From Geobacillus thermocatenulatus (lineage in GTDB: Bacteria > Bacillota > Bacilli > Bacillales > Anoxybacillaceae): a stretch of 64,000 nt of DNA. Location: NCBI RefSeq assembly GCF_002217655.1, contig NZ_NEWK01000001.1, positions 568,001-632,000 of the forward strand. Reading direction: 5' to 3'. Of this stretch, positions 28,914 through 38,199 are shown one piece after another. The notes beneath the pieces are model-generated. The model searched no databases. It was not told the origin of the DNA and saw only the letters and a program-made list of their open reading frames with translations. The position numbers and the translations under genes were made by a program. How positions within the stretch are numbered: position 1 is the stretch's first letter; every line of letters starts with the position of its first letter.

Positions 28914-29660
28914 TTGTTGCGCCCCCGATTTGTGCGGAAGGGGCCGCTCCCGTTCCGCTACGTGTTTTTATTGACGTTCGTTTTTTTTATGTTCTCGACG
29001 GCGGCAAGCCTTTGGATTGTCAATAAAGGCATTAAGCCGGTGCTCATGGAGATTGCGGAAACGGAAACGAAGCGGATTGCCAACTTGGTGATCAATAACG
29101 CCATTGAGCAGCAGTTTCAAAAAGACAACCCTGAATTTCGGCAGCTGGTCACGGTTCAAAAGGACGAAAGCGGCAAAATTGTGTCGGTCGATTTTGATAC
29201 CGCGGTGATCAATCGCATCTTATCGGAGACGGATGATCATGTGATGGAAAGCTTAAAGGCGGCGACAGAAGGACGGCTTGAACGGATGGTCCTTCCCGAA
29301 GTCGAGTCCGGAACGGGAGACAGCCGCGGCATCATTTATTACATTCCGCTTGGAAAAATCACGGATAATGCCCTCTTGGCCAACCTCGGCCCGCGCATTC
29401 CGGTGCAGTTTCAGATCGTTGGCAATGTCGACTCGGAAGTGACGAAAGAAATTCGAGCCTATGATATTAACAGTTTTTTTATTGAAATTGATATTCATGT
29501 ATCGGTCGACATCCAAGTCGTCATTCCATTTGCCTCGAAAATTTCCAATGTGACAACAGATATTCCCGTAGTGATGCGCTTTATTCCGGGAGAAGTGCCG
29601 CAGTTTTACAACAAAAACGGCGGCCCGCTCGGCCCGTCGGTTCCGCTTCCGAAGCGTTAG
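28914..29660 (+). CDS. yunB: Sporulation protein YunB
   Basis: 248 residues starting at TTG (MLRPRFVRKGPLPFRYVFLL), with a single N-terminal membrane segment and an extracellular body containing GRLERMVLPEVESG, GIIYYIPLGKITDNALLANL and RIPVQFQIVGNVDSEV, as in YunB. In B. subtilis yunB is a mother-cell sporulation gene needed for spore integrity. Its ribosome site is inside the preceding hairpin, which would silence it on transcripts reading through from yunC. A strong terminator follows. Confidence 0.88.
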   Translation: MLRPRFVRKGPLPFRYVFLLTFVFFMFSTAASLWIVNKGIKPVLMEIAETETKRIANLVINNAIEQQFQKDNPEFRQLVTVQKDESGKIVSVDFDTAVINRILSETDDHVMESLKAATEGRLERMVLPEVESGTGDSRGIIYYIPLGKITDNALLANLGPRIPVQFQIVGNVDSEVTKEIRAYDINSFFIEIDIHVSVDIQVVIPFASKISNVTTDIPVVMRFIPGEVPQFYNKNGGPLGPSVPLPKR

Positions 29661-30034
29661 TTCAGAAAATGGTTTTGCCGGAAACATGGAAACGTTATAC
29701 AACGAAAGCGTCAACGCGGCGCCCTTTGTTGCGCTCGTGCTCTCCCCATGACGGGGAGTGAACGAGCTTTTTTGTTTTCAAAAAGAAAAGAGCTAGACGA
29801 GCCGCTGTAAATTTTGTAATATTATATTAAATTGAAAATAGTTTTATTATTTACATAAGGTCTAGAGGGGATGTGGGAGCCGAGGCAAAGGGACAGGAAA
29901 CAAGAAGGGACGGTTTTGGACGCGGCCGCCCTTCAACACATGATGATCGTGCGCACGGGAAGGGCGCTTGATTCGTGGAATGCCGCCAGGCGCACATCGG
30001 TGACAAAATATTTTGAACAATGGGGGAACAAGAA
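29661..30034 (+). other. Gene-free leader region before the liv operon (374 bases)
   Basis: Holds the yunB terminator (29733-29775), then about 80 very AT-rich bases likely to carry the liv promoter, though no clean -35/-10 pair is evident, and then about 170 GC-rich bases up to the livK start with several short inverted repeats (for example CGCCCTT with AAGGGCG). AATTTTGTAATATTA at 29810 is a poor match to a CodY box. No T-box sequence or open frame was seen. Confidence 0.5.
29733..29775 (+). terminator. Terminator after yunB
   Basis: GCTCGT...CTCCCC pairs with CGGGGAG...ACGAGC in a long stem with a small loop, followed by TTTTTTGTTTT. Confidence 0.85.
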
Positions 30035-31231
30035 ATGAAGAAAAAAAGAACAGCAGGTGTCTTTTTCTCATTGGTGCTGACGGCAGGTCTTTTGGCCGGC
30101 TGCGGCGGCAACCAGCAAGGGGGCGGCTCTTCAGGCGGAAACAGCGGCGGGGGCGGGGGCGGCGATGTGATTAAAATCGGCGCCAACCTCGAGCTGTCCG
30201 GCGGGGTCGCGTCATACGGCCAGTCGATTGCGGAAGGGCTGGACTTGGCGTTAGAGGAAATCAACAAAGAAGGAATCAACGGCAAAAAGCTGGAGTTGGT
30301 GAAAGTCGACAACAAATCGGAAGCGGCCGAAGCGACGAACGGCGCGATCAAGTTGATCAGCCAGGATAAAGTCGTCGCCATCATCGGCTCGGCGACGAGC
30401 ACGAACACGCTCGCTCAAGTGCAAATTGCCAATGACAATAAAGTTCCGATTATTACACCGTCTGGGACGAGCGAAACGGTGACCGTCAAAGATGGCAAAG
30501 TGAACGAGTTCGTCTTCCGGACGTGCTTTATCGACCCGTTCCAGGGAACGGTGGCGGCCAAATTTGCGCTGAACGACTTGAAAGTAAAAAAGGCGGCTGT
30601 TTTGATCGACAGCGCGAGTGATTACTCGAAAGGACTGGCGGCGTCATTTAAAGAAACATTTACAGCTGGCGGCGGCCAAATTGTCGCCGAAGAGGCGTAT
30701 GTGGCGAAAGACACCGATTTCCGCGCGACGCTGACGCGCATCAAATCCAAAAATCCAGAATTCATTTTCCTGCCGGGCTATTATGAAGAAGTCGGCCTCA
30801 TCGTCAAACAGGCGCGCGAGCTTGGCTTGAACGTGCCGATCATGGGCGGCGACGGCTGGGATTCGCCGAAGCTGGTCGAGATCGCGGGCAAAGACGCCTT
30901 GAACAACACGTACATCACGAACCATTATTCGTCGGGCGACCCGGATCCGAAAATTCAAGAGTTTGTGAAAGCCTTTAAAGCGAAATACAACAAAGCGCCG
31001 GATGCGTTCAACGCGCTTGGCTATGATACCGCCTACTTCCTGGTCGATGCCATTAAGCGGGCCGGCAGCGCCGATCCGGTGAAAATTAAAGACTCGCTGG
31101 CGCAAACGAAAGATTTGCAGCTTGTCACGGGAACATTTACGGTCGATCAAAACCACAATCCTGTCAAATCGGCCATTATTTTAGAATACAAAGACGGGCA
31201 GCAACAATTCAAAACGAAAGTGAATCCGTAA
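30035..31231 (+). CDS. livK: Branched-chain amino acid-binding lipoprotein (LivK/LivJ-like)
   Basis: 398 residues from ATG at 30035 (GGGGGA eight bases before). Lipoprotein signal ending LAGCGG, then a flexible Gly/Ser-rich linker and a type I periplasmic-binding fold: IKIGANLELSGGVASYGQS, ITPSGTSETVT, FRTCFIDPFQG and LPGYYEEVGLIVKQARELG. It is the substrate-binding part of a HAAT-family importer; Leu/Ile/Val is most likely but related amides or aromatic compounds are possible. First gene of a five-gene operon. Confidence 0.92.
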   Translation: MKKKRTAGVFFSLVLTAGLLAGCGGNQQGGGSSGGNSGGGGGGDVIKIGANLELSGGVASYGQSIAEGLDLALEEINKEGINGKKLELVKVDNKSEAAEATNGAIKLISQDKVVAIIGSATSTNTLAQVQIANDNKVPIITPSGTSETVTVKDGKVNEFVFRTCFIDPFQGTVAAKFALNDLKVKKAAVLIDSASDYSKGLAASFKETFTAGGGQIVAEEAYVAKDTDFRATLTRIKSKNPEFIFLPGYYEEVGLIVKQARELGLNVPIMGGDGWDSPKLVEIAGKDALNNTYITNHYSSGDPDPKIQEFVKAFKAKYNKAPDAFNALGYDTAYFLVDAIKRAGSADPVKIKDSLAQTKDLQLVTGTFTVDQNHNPVKSAIILEYKDGQQQFKTKVNP

Positions 31232-31240
31232 TGAAAGGCT

Positions 31241-31301
31241 GGATGGATGCATGGACGGGGGGGCTCCTAAGGGAGCGTCCTCCCATCCGGCATTTCTTTT
31301 G
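31241..31301 (+). terminator. Intercistronic hairpin between livK and livH
   Basis: Nested arms GGATGG/CCATCC, GGACG/CGTCC and GGCTCC/GGGAGC with a TAA loop, followed by GGCATTTCTTTT. Such hairpins after the binding-protein gene often stabilise its transcript or stop most transcription, so that more binding protein than permease is made. Confidence 0.5.
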
Positions 31302-31336
31302 GTCAACGACGAGTTTTCGTTAAGGAGCGTGCGATC

Positions 31337-32215
31337 ATGGAACTCATTCAACAGCTGGTCAACGGCATTTCGCTAGGCAGCATTTATGCGCTCATCGCTC
31401 TTGGCTATACGATGGTGTACGGCATCGTCCGCCTCATTAACTTCGCCCATGGCGACGTCTTTATGATTGGTTCATTTGTCGGGTTTTATGCCGTCACGAT
31501 GCTTCACGTCGGCTTTGTCCCGGCGCTGTTGCTGGCGATGGCCTCTTGCGCCGTGCTGGGGATGATCATTGAGCGGATCGCGTACAAGCCGCTGCGCAAT
31601 GCGGCGCGCATCGCGGTGCTCATTACGGCGATCGGCGTATCGCTTTTGATTGAGTACGTCACGATTTATTTGCGCGGGGCTCAGCCGGAAGCGTATCCGA
31701 GCACATTGATGCCGGATCGGAACTTGGAGCTGTTTGGGGTTGTCATCAGCAGCCAGTCGCTGTTCATCCTCGGCACGTCCCTCGTTTTGATGGTCCTTCT
31801 TCAGTTCATCGTTCACCGGACAAAAATCGGGAAAGCGATGCGTGCGGTTTCCCATGATGCGGAAGCGGCCCGGTTGATGGGGATTAATGTCGACAATACG
31901 ATTTCGGCCACGTTCGCCATCGGTTCGGCGCTCGCGGGGGCGGCAGGCGTTATTTTCGGCATTTATTATACAAAAATCGAGCCATTGATGGGCATTCTTC
32001 CCGGATTGAAAGCGTTTGTCGCCGCCGTGTTGGGCGGAATCGGCATCATTCCGGGAGCGATGGTCGGGGGGCTTTTGCTTGGCGTCATCGAATCGCTCGT
32101 CAGCGGGCTTGGGTATTCGCTTTGGCGCGACGGAGCGGCGTTTGTCATTTTAATTCTCATCCTCATTTTCCGACCGGCCGGATTGTTTGGCAAGAACGTA
32201 CGAGAAAAAGTGTAA
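31337..32215 (+). CDS. livH: Branched-chain amino acid ABC permease LivH
   Basis: 292 residues, about eight membrane segments. LivH hallmarks: NGISLGSIYALIALGYTMVYG, RLINFAHGDVFMIG, and the EAA-like SHDAEAARLMGINVDNTISATF loop. RBS AAGGAG eight bases upstream. Forms the channel with livM. Confidence 0.93.
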   Translation: MELIQQLVNGISLGSIYALIALGYTMVYGIVRLINFAHGDVFMIGSFVGFYAVTMLHVGFVPALLLAMASCAVLGMIIERIAYKPLRNAARIAVLITAIGVSLLIEYVTIYLRGAQPEAYPSTLMPDRNLELFGVVISSQSLFILGTSLVLMVLLQFIVHRTKIGKAMRAVSHDAEAARLMGINVDNTISATFAIGSALAGAAGVIFGIYYTKIEPLMGILPGLKAFVAAVLGGIGIIPGAMVGGLLLGVIESLVSGLGYSLWRDGAAFVILILILIFRPAGLFGKNVREKV

Positions 32216-32231
32216 AGGATGGTAGGGGACA

Positions 32232-33206
32232 ATGGCAACTTGGAAGCGGACTCGTGGATTTTGGGTTTCCGTCATACTGGCCTTCGCCTTTTTCGCTGTT
32301 GTCGAGTGGCTGATTGCAAGCGGGACGCTCAATGTGTTTTACGTCAACACGCTCTTTTTCATGGCGATCAACGTCATGCTGGCTGCGAGCCTTCACTTAA
32401 TCATTGGCATCACCGGGCAGTTTTCGATTGGACATGCCGGCTTTTTCGCCGTCGGCGCTTACGCTTCAGCCGTCATGACGATGAAGCTGCAGCTGCCGTT
32501 TGCGGTCGGCGTCTTGACCGCCGGGGTGGCGGCGGCGCTCGCCGGCCTCATCATCGGCGTGCCGAGCCTGCGTTTAAAAGGCGATTACTTGGCGATCGCC
32601 ACGCTCGGCTTTGGCGAAATCGTCCGCATCGCGCTCTTGAACATCGATTACGTCGGCGGGGCGAGCGGCATGACGGTGACGCATATGACGACATGGCCGT
32701 GGGTGTTCGCCTGCTTGTTTGCCACCATTTTGGTGATCGCCAACTTCACGAACTCGACGCACGGGAGGGCGTGCATCTCGATCCGCGAAGATGAAATCGC
32801 CGCCGATGCCATGGGGATCAACACGACGTATTACAAAGTGGCGGCGTTTGTGATCGGTTCGTTTTTCGCCGGCATCGCCGGAGCGCTGTACGCGCATCAC
32901 TTTTACATCATTCAGCCGTCGAACTTTGGCTTCCTGAAATCGTTCGACATCTTGATTTTCGTCGTGCTCGGCGGGCTCGGCAGCCTATCCGGCGCGGTGG
33001 TGGCGGCGGTGTTGCTGACGATCGTTTCGACGTTCTTGCAAAACTATCCGGAAACGCGGATGATCATTTACAGCATCGTCTTGATTTTGGTGATGCTGTA
33101 CCGTCCAACAGGGCTGATGGGGACGAAAGAACTATCTTCGCTCTTCAAATGGCGGAAGGCAGCGCAGGGAGGAATGAATCATGGCGGCAAAAACACCGTT
33201 GCTTAA
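32232..33206 (+). CDS. livM: Branched-chain amino acid ABC permease LivM
   Basis: 324 residues with about ten membrane segments. The signature GQFSIGHAGFFAVGAYASAV and the coupling loop REDEIAADAMGINTTYYKV mark it as LivM. Begins 16 bases after livH; its last 26 bases overlap livG. Second half of the permease. Confidence 0.93.
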   Translation: MATWKRTRGFWVSVILAFAFFAVVEWLIASGTLNVFYVNTLFFMAINVMLAASLHLIIGITGQFSIGHAGFFAVGAYASAVMTMKLQLPFAVGVLTAGVAAALAGLIIGVPSLRLKGDYLAIATLGFGEIVRIALLNIDYVGGASGMTVTHMTTWPWVFACLFATILVIANFTNSTHGRACISIREDEIAADAMGINTTYYKVAAFVIGSFFAGIAGALYAHHFYIIQPSNFGFLKSFDILIFVVLGGLGSLSGAVVAAVLLTIVSTFLQNYPETRMIIYSIVLILVMLYRPTGLMGTKELSSLFKWRKAAQGGMNHGGKNTVA

Positions 33207-33960
33207 GGCAGAAAACGTCGGCATCCAGTTTGGCGGGCTGAAGGCGCTCTCCGGTGTGACGATGGAGCTATATCAAGGGGAGCTTGTCGGGCTCATCGGC
33301 CCGAACGGCGCGGGGAAAACGACGCTGTTTAACTTATTGACGGGCGTGTATGTGCCGACTGACGGGCGGATTATGCTGGACAGCGAGACGTTGAACGGAC
33401 TGCCGCCGTATAAAATTACGCGCAAAGGGATCAGCCGGACGTTTCAAAACATTCGCCTGTTCGGCGAGCTGTCGGTGCTCGACAACGTGAAAGTCGCCTA
33501 CCATGCGCACGCCCGCCATTCGATCGCGAGCTCCATTCTCCGCCTCCCGTCCCATTTCCGCGGTGAAAAGGAAATGGAAGAAAAGGCGATCGAGTTTTTG
33601 AACATTTTTCAGCTTGACGGCGTCATGCACGAGAAGGCGAAAAACTTGCCGTATGGCCAGCAGCGCCGGCTTGAGATCGCTCGGGCGCTGGCGGCGCAGC
33701 CAAAAGTGCTTTTGCTTGACGAGCCGGCCGCCGGCATGAACCCGCAAGAAACGAAAGAATTGATGAAGTTGATTGCGTTCATTCGCCAACGGTTTGCGTT
33801 GACGATTTTGTTGATTGAGCATGACATGTCGCTTGTGATGGGCATATGCGAGCGCATTTACGTGTTGGATCACGGCCAGCTGATCGCCGAAGGCACGCCG
33901 GAACAAGTGCGCAGCAACCCGAAAGTGATCGAGGCTTACCTTGGCGAGGAGGTGTCGTGA
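33181..33960 (+). CDS. livG: Branched-chain amino acid ABC ATPase LivG
   Basis: 259 residues. Walker A GPNGAGKTT, LivG-type signature NLPYGQQRRLEIARAL (YGQQR in place of SGGQ) and Walker B LLLDEPAAGMNPQE, with the HARHS insertion region typical of LivG. The ATG lies inside the end of livM after GGGAGGAATC. Confidence 0.94.
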   Translation: MAAKTPLLKAENVGIQFGGLKALSGVTMELYQGELVGLIGPNGAGKTTLFNLLTGVYVPTDGRIMLDSETLNGLPPYKITRKGISRTFQNIRLFGELSVLDNVKVAYHAHARHSIASSILRLPSHFRGEKEMEEKAIEFLNIFQLDGVMHEKAKNLPYGQQRRLEIARALAAQPKVLLLDEPAAGMNPQETKELMKLIAFIRQRFALTILLIEHDMSLVMGICERIYVLDHGQLIAEGTPEQVRSNPKVIEAYLGEEVS

Positions 33961-33962
33961 CC

Positions 33963-34670
33963 ATGTTGAAAGTGGATGGAATCGATGTGTTTTACGGCAA
34001 CATTCATGCCTTAAAAGGCGTATCGCTTGAGGTGAACAAAGGCGAGATCGTCACGCTGATCGGCGCAAACGGCGCCGGCAAAACGACGCTGCTAAAAACG
34101 ATCTCCGGCTTGTTGAAGCCGAAAAACGGCGACATCGTGTATGAGGGAGCCTCGATCGCCGGCAAGGCGGCGCAGACGATCGTCAAGCAAGGCATTTCCC
34201 ACGTGCCGGAAGGGCGGCGCGTGTTCGCCAATATGACGGTCGAGGAAAACTTGGAGCTCGGCGCGTTTTTGCGCAAAGACAAAGAAGGCATTCAACAAGA
34301 CTTTGCCAACGTCTTTCAGCTGTTCCCGCGCCTTGAGGAGCGGCGCAAGCAGCTGGCCGGCACGCTTTCGGGCGGCGAGCAGCAAATGCTTGCCATCGGC
34401 CGCGCGCTCATGGCGCGCCCGAAGCTGCTCTTGCTTGACGAACCGTCGATGGGGCTCGCGCCGCTTTTGGTCAAAATGATTTTCCGCATCATTCAGGAAA
34501 TCAACGAGTCGGGGACGACGATTTTGCTTGTCGAACAAAACGCCCATATGGCGCTCTCCATCGCCCATCGCGCCTATGTTCTCGAATCGGGTCGCGTCGT
34601 CTTGTCGGGAACGGCGAGCGAGTTGCAGGCGAGCGAGCAGGTGAAGCAGGCGTATTTGGGCGGGCATTGA
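33963..34670 (+). CDS. livF: Branched-chain amino acid ABC ATPase LivF
   Basis: 235 residues from ATG at 33963, two bases after the livG stop, with GGAGGTG in the end of livG. Walker A GANGAGKTT, signature LSGGEQQMLAIGRALM, Walker B LLLDEPSMGLAP: all typical of LivF. Last gene of the importer operon. Confidence 0.94.
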   Translation: MLKVDGIDVFYGNIHALKGVSLEVNKGEIVTLIGANGAGKTTLLKTISGLLKPKNGDIVYEGASIAGKAAQTIVKQGISHVPEGRRVFANMTVEENLELGAFLRKDKEGIQQDFANVFQLFPRLEERRKQLAGTLSGGEQQMLAIGRALMARPKLLLLDEPSMGLAPLLVKMIFRIIQEINESGTTILLVEQNAHMALSIAHRAYVLESGRVVLSGTASELQASEQVKQAYLGGH

Positions 34671-34728
34671 GAAGCGATAGGCAGAAGAACGTCAGCGGAA
34701 AGCCGTTTCGGACGGTTGTGCCGCCATG

Positions 34729-34768
34729 GAAAAAAGGCTGATTCCAACTTGGAGATCAGCCTTTTTCC
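34729..34768 (+). terminator. Terminator after the liv operon
   Basis: Twelve-base perfect stem AAAAAGGCTGAT/ATCAGCCTTTTT with a 12-base loop, so the T run is part of the stem. Located about 60 bases after livF. Confidence 0.85.
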
Positions 34769-34918
34769 GTCATTACCGTTTCGGCCGGTGAACGCCGGCT
34801 GGGATGGACGGACGGGAAACATCGGCGTCCGGGACGTCTCTGCTCTTGAAAAAACATGCCGCTGGTTTGGGCGGCTGGCGTTGGCGGAGAAAACCCTGTC
34901 GCGCCAGCCCCCGCTTGG

Positions 34919-35908
34919 CTAGCGGCGCCGTTGTTGCCGCTCGGCCCGCTCCCATGCTTTTAGGTGCGGGTACGGGTCAAACGCCCATTCGGTATAGCCG
35001 TTGTCTTTGTACATGCCGTAGTGAAGATGGGGCGGAAATTTCCCCGCCGTGCCGGGCGGACCGTAGCCAGAGCTGCCGACCGAACCGATGATCGTCCCCG
35101 GCTCGACGATTTGCCCCTCGCGAAGATCGGCGGCGAAGCCGTTCAAATGGGCAAAATAATGATACGTGTTGTTGATGTCGCGGATGCCGATGCGCCAGCC
35201 GCCGTATTTGTTCCACCCTTTCAGCTCGACGATGCCGTAGCACGTCGAGCGCACCGGAACGCCGTAGCCCGCGAAAATGTCGGTTCCTTCATGAATGCGC
35301 CGCCCGCCCCAGCCGCGCGCATCCCCCCATGTATCGCGGTAGCTGTAATGGGCTCCTAGCGGAAGCGGAAACACGTGGTTGTCCAATTTCAATGTCTGAT
35401 ACTTTTTATAAATTCTCACCTTTCCTAAAATCAAGTCGACGGTTTTGGCGCGTTGGTAATAGTTCCAAAGCGCGATTTTGATATGGCGGTGATCGATGCC
35501 GTACGTCTGCAAATAGCGGGCCATGGCCATGATCACATCGTCATCGTCATCCGCCCGCGCATAGCCGTCGCCGTCTCCGTCCACGCCAAGGCCGCCAAAC
35601 TGGGAGATGGTGAACGGGTCTGTATCATGCGGGTTTTTGTTCAGCGGCCCGGCCCATATTTCCGGTTTGATATAAATGCCGAGGACGCCGGTCGGTTTAG
35701 GCAAGTCGCGGCGCACTTGCCGGACGTTTCGCTCATACTGGTCAATGGCCGCAAAGTAATACCACGGGATCAAGGAAACGGCCTCGGCCTTTTTGTACAG
35801 CTCCATTCGCTTTTCATACACTGCTTCTTCCTGTTCCGCCGCCGAAGCCGCGCCGGCGGCGATCCACAGCATCGCTGCCGCCGATATGGCGGCAAGCCAT
35901 CGATGCAC
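34919..35908 (-). CDS. lytH: LytH-like M23 peptidase of sporulation (YunA)
   Basis: 329 residues from a GTG start seven bases after GGGGG. Signal peptide (MHRWLAAISAAAMLWIAAGA then ASAAEQ). The C-terminal 120 residues are an M23 LytM-type zinc endopeptidase: ligands in RRIHEGTDIF (H206, D210) and PHLHYGM (H294, H296). The middle region (FGGLGVDGDGDG, DDDVIMAMARYL) is the extra domain of LytH. In B. subtilis LytH is an L-Ala-D-Glu endopeptidase that trims spore cortex peptidoglycan to single L-Ala side chains. Divergent from lipA, as in B. subtilis. Confidence 0.88.
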   Translation of the reverse strand: MHRWLAAISAAAMLWIAAGAASAAEQEEAVYEKRMELYKKAEAVSLIPWYYFAAIDQYERNVRQVRRDLPKPTGVLGIYIKPEIWAGPLNKNPHDTDPFTISQFGGLGVDGDGDGYARADDDDDVIMAMARYLQTYGIDHRHIKIALWNYYQRAKTVDLILGKVRIYKKYQTLKLDNHVFPLPLGAHYSYRDTWGDARGWGGRRIHEGTDIFAGYGVPVRSTCYGIVELKGWNKYGGWRIGIRDINNTYHYFAHLNGFAADLREGQIVEPGTIIGSVGSSGYGPPGTAGKFPPHLHYGMYKDNGYTEWAFDPYPHLKAWERAERQQRRR

Positions 35909-36008
35909 GCGTATTCCCCCTTTCCGCCCGTTTCATATGTTTAGTTTGGGGAGAAACGGGAATTTCATAAATGTGAAAAGGAGGAAAATCGTCTGATGGA
36001 CGATTTTT

Positions 36009-36037
36009 TTGTGTTTTCCTGCGCTTTTCATTATAAT
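36009..36037 (+). promoter_or_regulatory. Promoter of lipA
   Basis: TTGTGT and perfect TATAAT with a 17-base spacer, 37 bases upstream of the lipA start. Confidence 0.65.
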
Positions 36038-36074
36038 GAGAAATGAACAATCATCGACAAGTGGAGTGAGAACG

Positions 36075-36971
36075 ATGGCGACGAAAGAAGAACACGTCCG
36101 CAAGCCGGACTGGTTGAAAATCAAGTTGAACACGAACGAGAATTATATCGGTTTAAAGAAGCTGATGCGGGAAAACCGTTTACATACCGTTTGCGAGGAA
36201 GCGAAGTGCCCAAACATTCACGAATGCTGGGCCGTACGACGGACGGCGACGTTTATGATTTTAGGCAGCGTTTGCACGCGCGCCTGCCGCTTCTGCGCTG
36301 TCAAAACCGGGCTGCCGACCGAGCTCGATTGGCAGGAGCCGGAACGCGTCGCGGAATCGGTGCGCATCATGAACTTGAAACACGTCGTCGTCACCGCCGT
36401 CGCTCGCGATGACCTAAAAGATGGCGGGGCGGCGGTATTTGCCGAAACGGTGCGCGCCATCCGCCGGAAAAATCCGTTTACGACGATCGAGGTGCTGCCG
36501 TCCGATATGGGCGGGGTGTATGAAAACTTGAAAATTTTGATGGATGCCCGCCCCGACATTTTAAACCATAACATCGAAACGGTGCGCCGCTTGACTCCAA
36601 GGGTGCGCGCCCGCGCGACGTACGAACGTTCGCTTGAGTTTTTGCGGCGCGCGAAAGAATTGCAGCCGGACATTCCGACGAAATCGAGCATCATGGTCGG
36701 TCTTGGGGAAACAAAAGAGGAAATCATTGAAGCGATGGATGACTTGCGCGCCAACCATGTCGACATTTTGACGATTGGCCAGTATTTGCAGCCGACGAAA
36801 AAACATTTGAAGGTCGTGAAATATTACCATCCGGACGAGTTTCAAGAGCTGAAAGAAATCGCGTTGAGCAAAGGGTTCAGCCATTGTGAAGCCGGCCCGC
36901 TCGTCCGCTCGTCGTACCATGCCGATGAGCAGGTGAGCGAGGCGGCGAAAGCGCGGCAGTTGAAAGCGTAG
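36075..36971 (+). CDS. lipA: LipA, lipoyl synthase
   Basis: 298 residues from ATG at 36075 after GTGGAGTGAG. Radical-SAM enzyme with both clusters: the auxiliary site [13 protein letters not shown] and the SAM site [10 protein letters not shown]; the C-terminal RSSYHADE block with the catalytic Ser is present. It inserts two sulfurs into octanoyl groups bound to proteins such as GcvH and 2-oxoacid dehydrogenase E2. Single-gene unit with its own promoter and terminator. Confidence 0.97.
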   Translation: MATKEEHVRKPDWLKIKLNTNENYIGLKKLMRENRLHTVCEEAKCPNIHECWAVRRTATFMILGSVCTRACRFCAVKTGLPTELDWQEPERVAESVRIMNLKHVVVTAVARDDLKDGGAAVFAETVRAIRRKNPFTTIEVLPSDMGGVYENLKILMDARPDILNHNIETVRRLTPRVRARATYERSLEFLRRAKELQPDIPTKSSIMVGLGETKEEIIEAMDDLRANHVDILTIGQYLQPTKKHLKVVKYYHPDEFQELKEIALSKGFSHCEAGPLVRSSYHADEQVSEAAKARQLKA

Positions 36972-37041
36972 CATCCAACGAACCGTGCGAAAGCATGGCT
37001 CTAGCGGCTTGAACGCATCATCCCGGCCGGATGAACGCGAA

Positions 37042-37086
37042 GAAACGGTCATGCCTTTCATAAAGAAGGCAGACCGTTTCTTTTCC
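37042..37086. terminator. Bidirectional terminator between lipA and yutC
   Basis: GAAACGGTC and TGCCTT pair with AAGGCA and GACCGTTTC around an eight-base loop, then TTTTCC. The minus-strand yutC ends one base after it. Confidence 0.8.
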
Positions 37087-37773
37087 CTAGCGCCCCGCTT
37101 TCGTCGCCCGCGGCGTGCCGTCGCGGAAATCGCGGTCTAATTCATCGTTTGTTTCGTTGATCATTTCGCCGTTTTCATTTTCCCCATCGCTTAGTTTTTT
37201 CCCTTGCGGATAGTTCAACATCCGCTGAATCGTCGCATCGAGAATTTGGTCGATGTTGCGCGTGTTCGAATCAAGGCGCCCGAAGCGCTCAATGTCCTTC
37301 ATCAGCTGCGGATTGTCGGCGACATACACATGGTAGTAGCGGGGAACGACGGAAAGCGCCGTCTTTTTCACTTGATCGGCCGTTTGCTGCCGGTTGTTCG
37401 TGTCCGCGTCATACACGACGAGCACTTCCTCATCCGTGACGAGCGTGGCGACGTCTTTGACGCCCGGCAGCTGGGTGCACAATTTGCTGATTAAATCAGC
37501 CGCTTTCTCGCGGTTGAAGGACGGCATGTCGTTATAGCCGTTTGCATCGCCGAGGATCGGGCTTTTTTGATGGCGGACGTAGCCGAAGTTGTTCATCGGC
37601 GTGTCATCGCCGTTGGGCACCCCGTTTTCATTGTACAGCTCGTTGCGGTCGGTGACATTGATGGTGTTGCCGCTCCGCTTGTAAATATCGGTGTTGTCGT
37701 CCTCGGCCGTCTGCGCGCAGCCGGCTAGGGCGACGGCCGTTCCGAACATAACGGCCAACCATGGTCGTCTCAT
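37087..37773 (-). CDS. yutC: YhcN/YlaJ-family sporulation lipoprotein (YutC-like)
   Basis: 228 residues from the ATG at 37773, behind AGGGGGTG. Lipoprotein signal MRRPWLAVMFGTAVALAGC. The body contains NREKAADLISKLCTQLPGVKD followed by VATLVTDEEVLVVY and a later VVPRYYHVYVADNP, typical of the YhcN/YlaJ sporulation lipoprotein family, proteins found in the spore inner membrane. Located, as yutC in B. subtilis, next to lipA on the opposite strand. Role in spores not defined. Confidence 0.8.
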   Translation of the reverse strand: MRRPWLAVMFGTAVALAGCAQTAEDDNTDIYKRSGNTINVTDRNELYNENGVPNGDDTPMNNFGYVRHQKSPILGDANGYNDMPSFNREKAADLISKLCTQLPGVKDVATLVTDEEVLVVYDADTNNRQQTADQVKKTALSVVPRYYHVYVADNPQLMKDIERFGRLDSNTRNIDQILDATIQRMLNYPQGKKLSDGENENGEMINETNDELDRDFRDGTPRATKAGR

Positions 37774-37876
37774 CGTCAGCACCCCCTTCGCTTTTAGGAT
37801 GGCACAGGGCGGTTCGTTTGATGACAGTAATTGATTGGGGGCGATGCATCGTTTATGATGGAAATGGAAAGGCGAG

Positions 37877-38161
37877 GTGAGAACCGTGATTTGCATTAAC
37901 AATCATTGTTACGAACTGGTGGAAAATGTGAAAAACGCCTTTAATGAAGAAGCCTTTCGCGCCCGATATGCGGACATTTTGGCGAAGTACGACTACATTG
38001 TCGGGGATTGGGGATACAACCAGCTCCGGTTGCGCGGGTTTTTTGACGACCATAACCAAAAAGCGACGTACGATACGAAAATCAGCACGTTGTCCGAATA
38101 TTTGTATGAATATTGCAATTTCGGCTGTGCGTATTTTGTGTTGCGCAAGGTGAAACGGTAA
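37877..38161 (+). CDS. yutD: DUF1027 protein (YutD-like)
   Basis: About 94 residues. The central sequence FNEEAFRARYADILAKYDYI and VGDWGYNQLRLRGFFDD is nearly identical in YutD proteins of Bacilli. Two GTG codons (37877 and 37886) could start it; GAGGTGA supports the second slightly better. Small, acidic-to-neutral cytosolic protein with Cys residues near the end (YEYCNFGCAYFVL). Function unknown. Confidence 0.8.
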   Translation: MRTVICINNHCYELVENVKNAFNEEAFRARYADILAKYDYIVGDWGYNQLRLRGFFDDHNQKATYDTKISTLSEYLYEYCNFGCAYFVLRKVKR

Positions 38162-38199
38162 GCACGGCAGCCGCCCGCTTGCCGCGAGCGGCTGCCTCG

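Noticed and set aside
29810-29824. CodY box before the liv operon
   Set aside because: Five of 15 positions differ from AATTTTCWGAAAATT; too weak in AT-rich DNA to list as a site.
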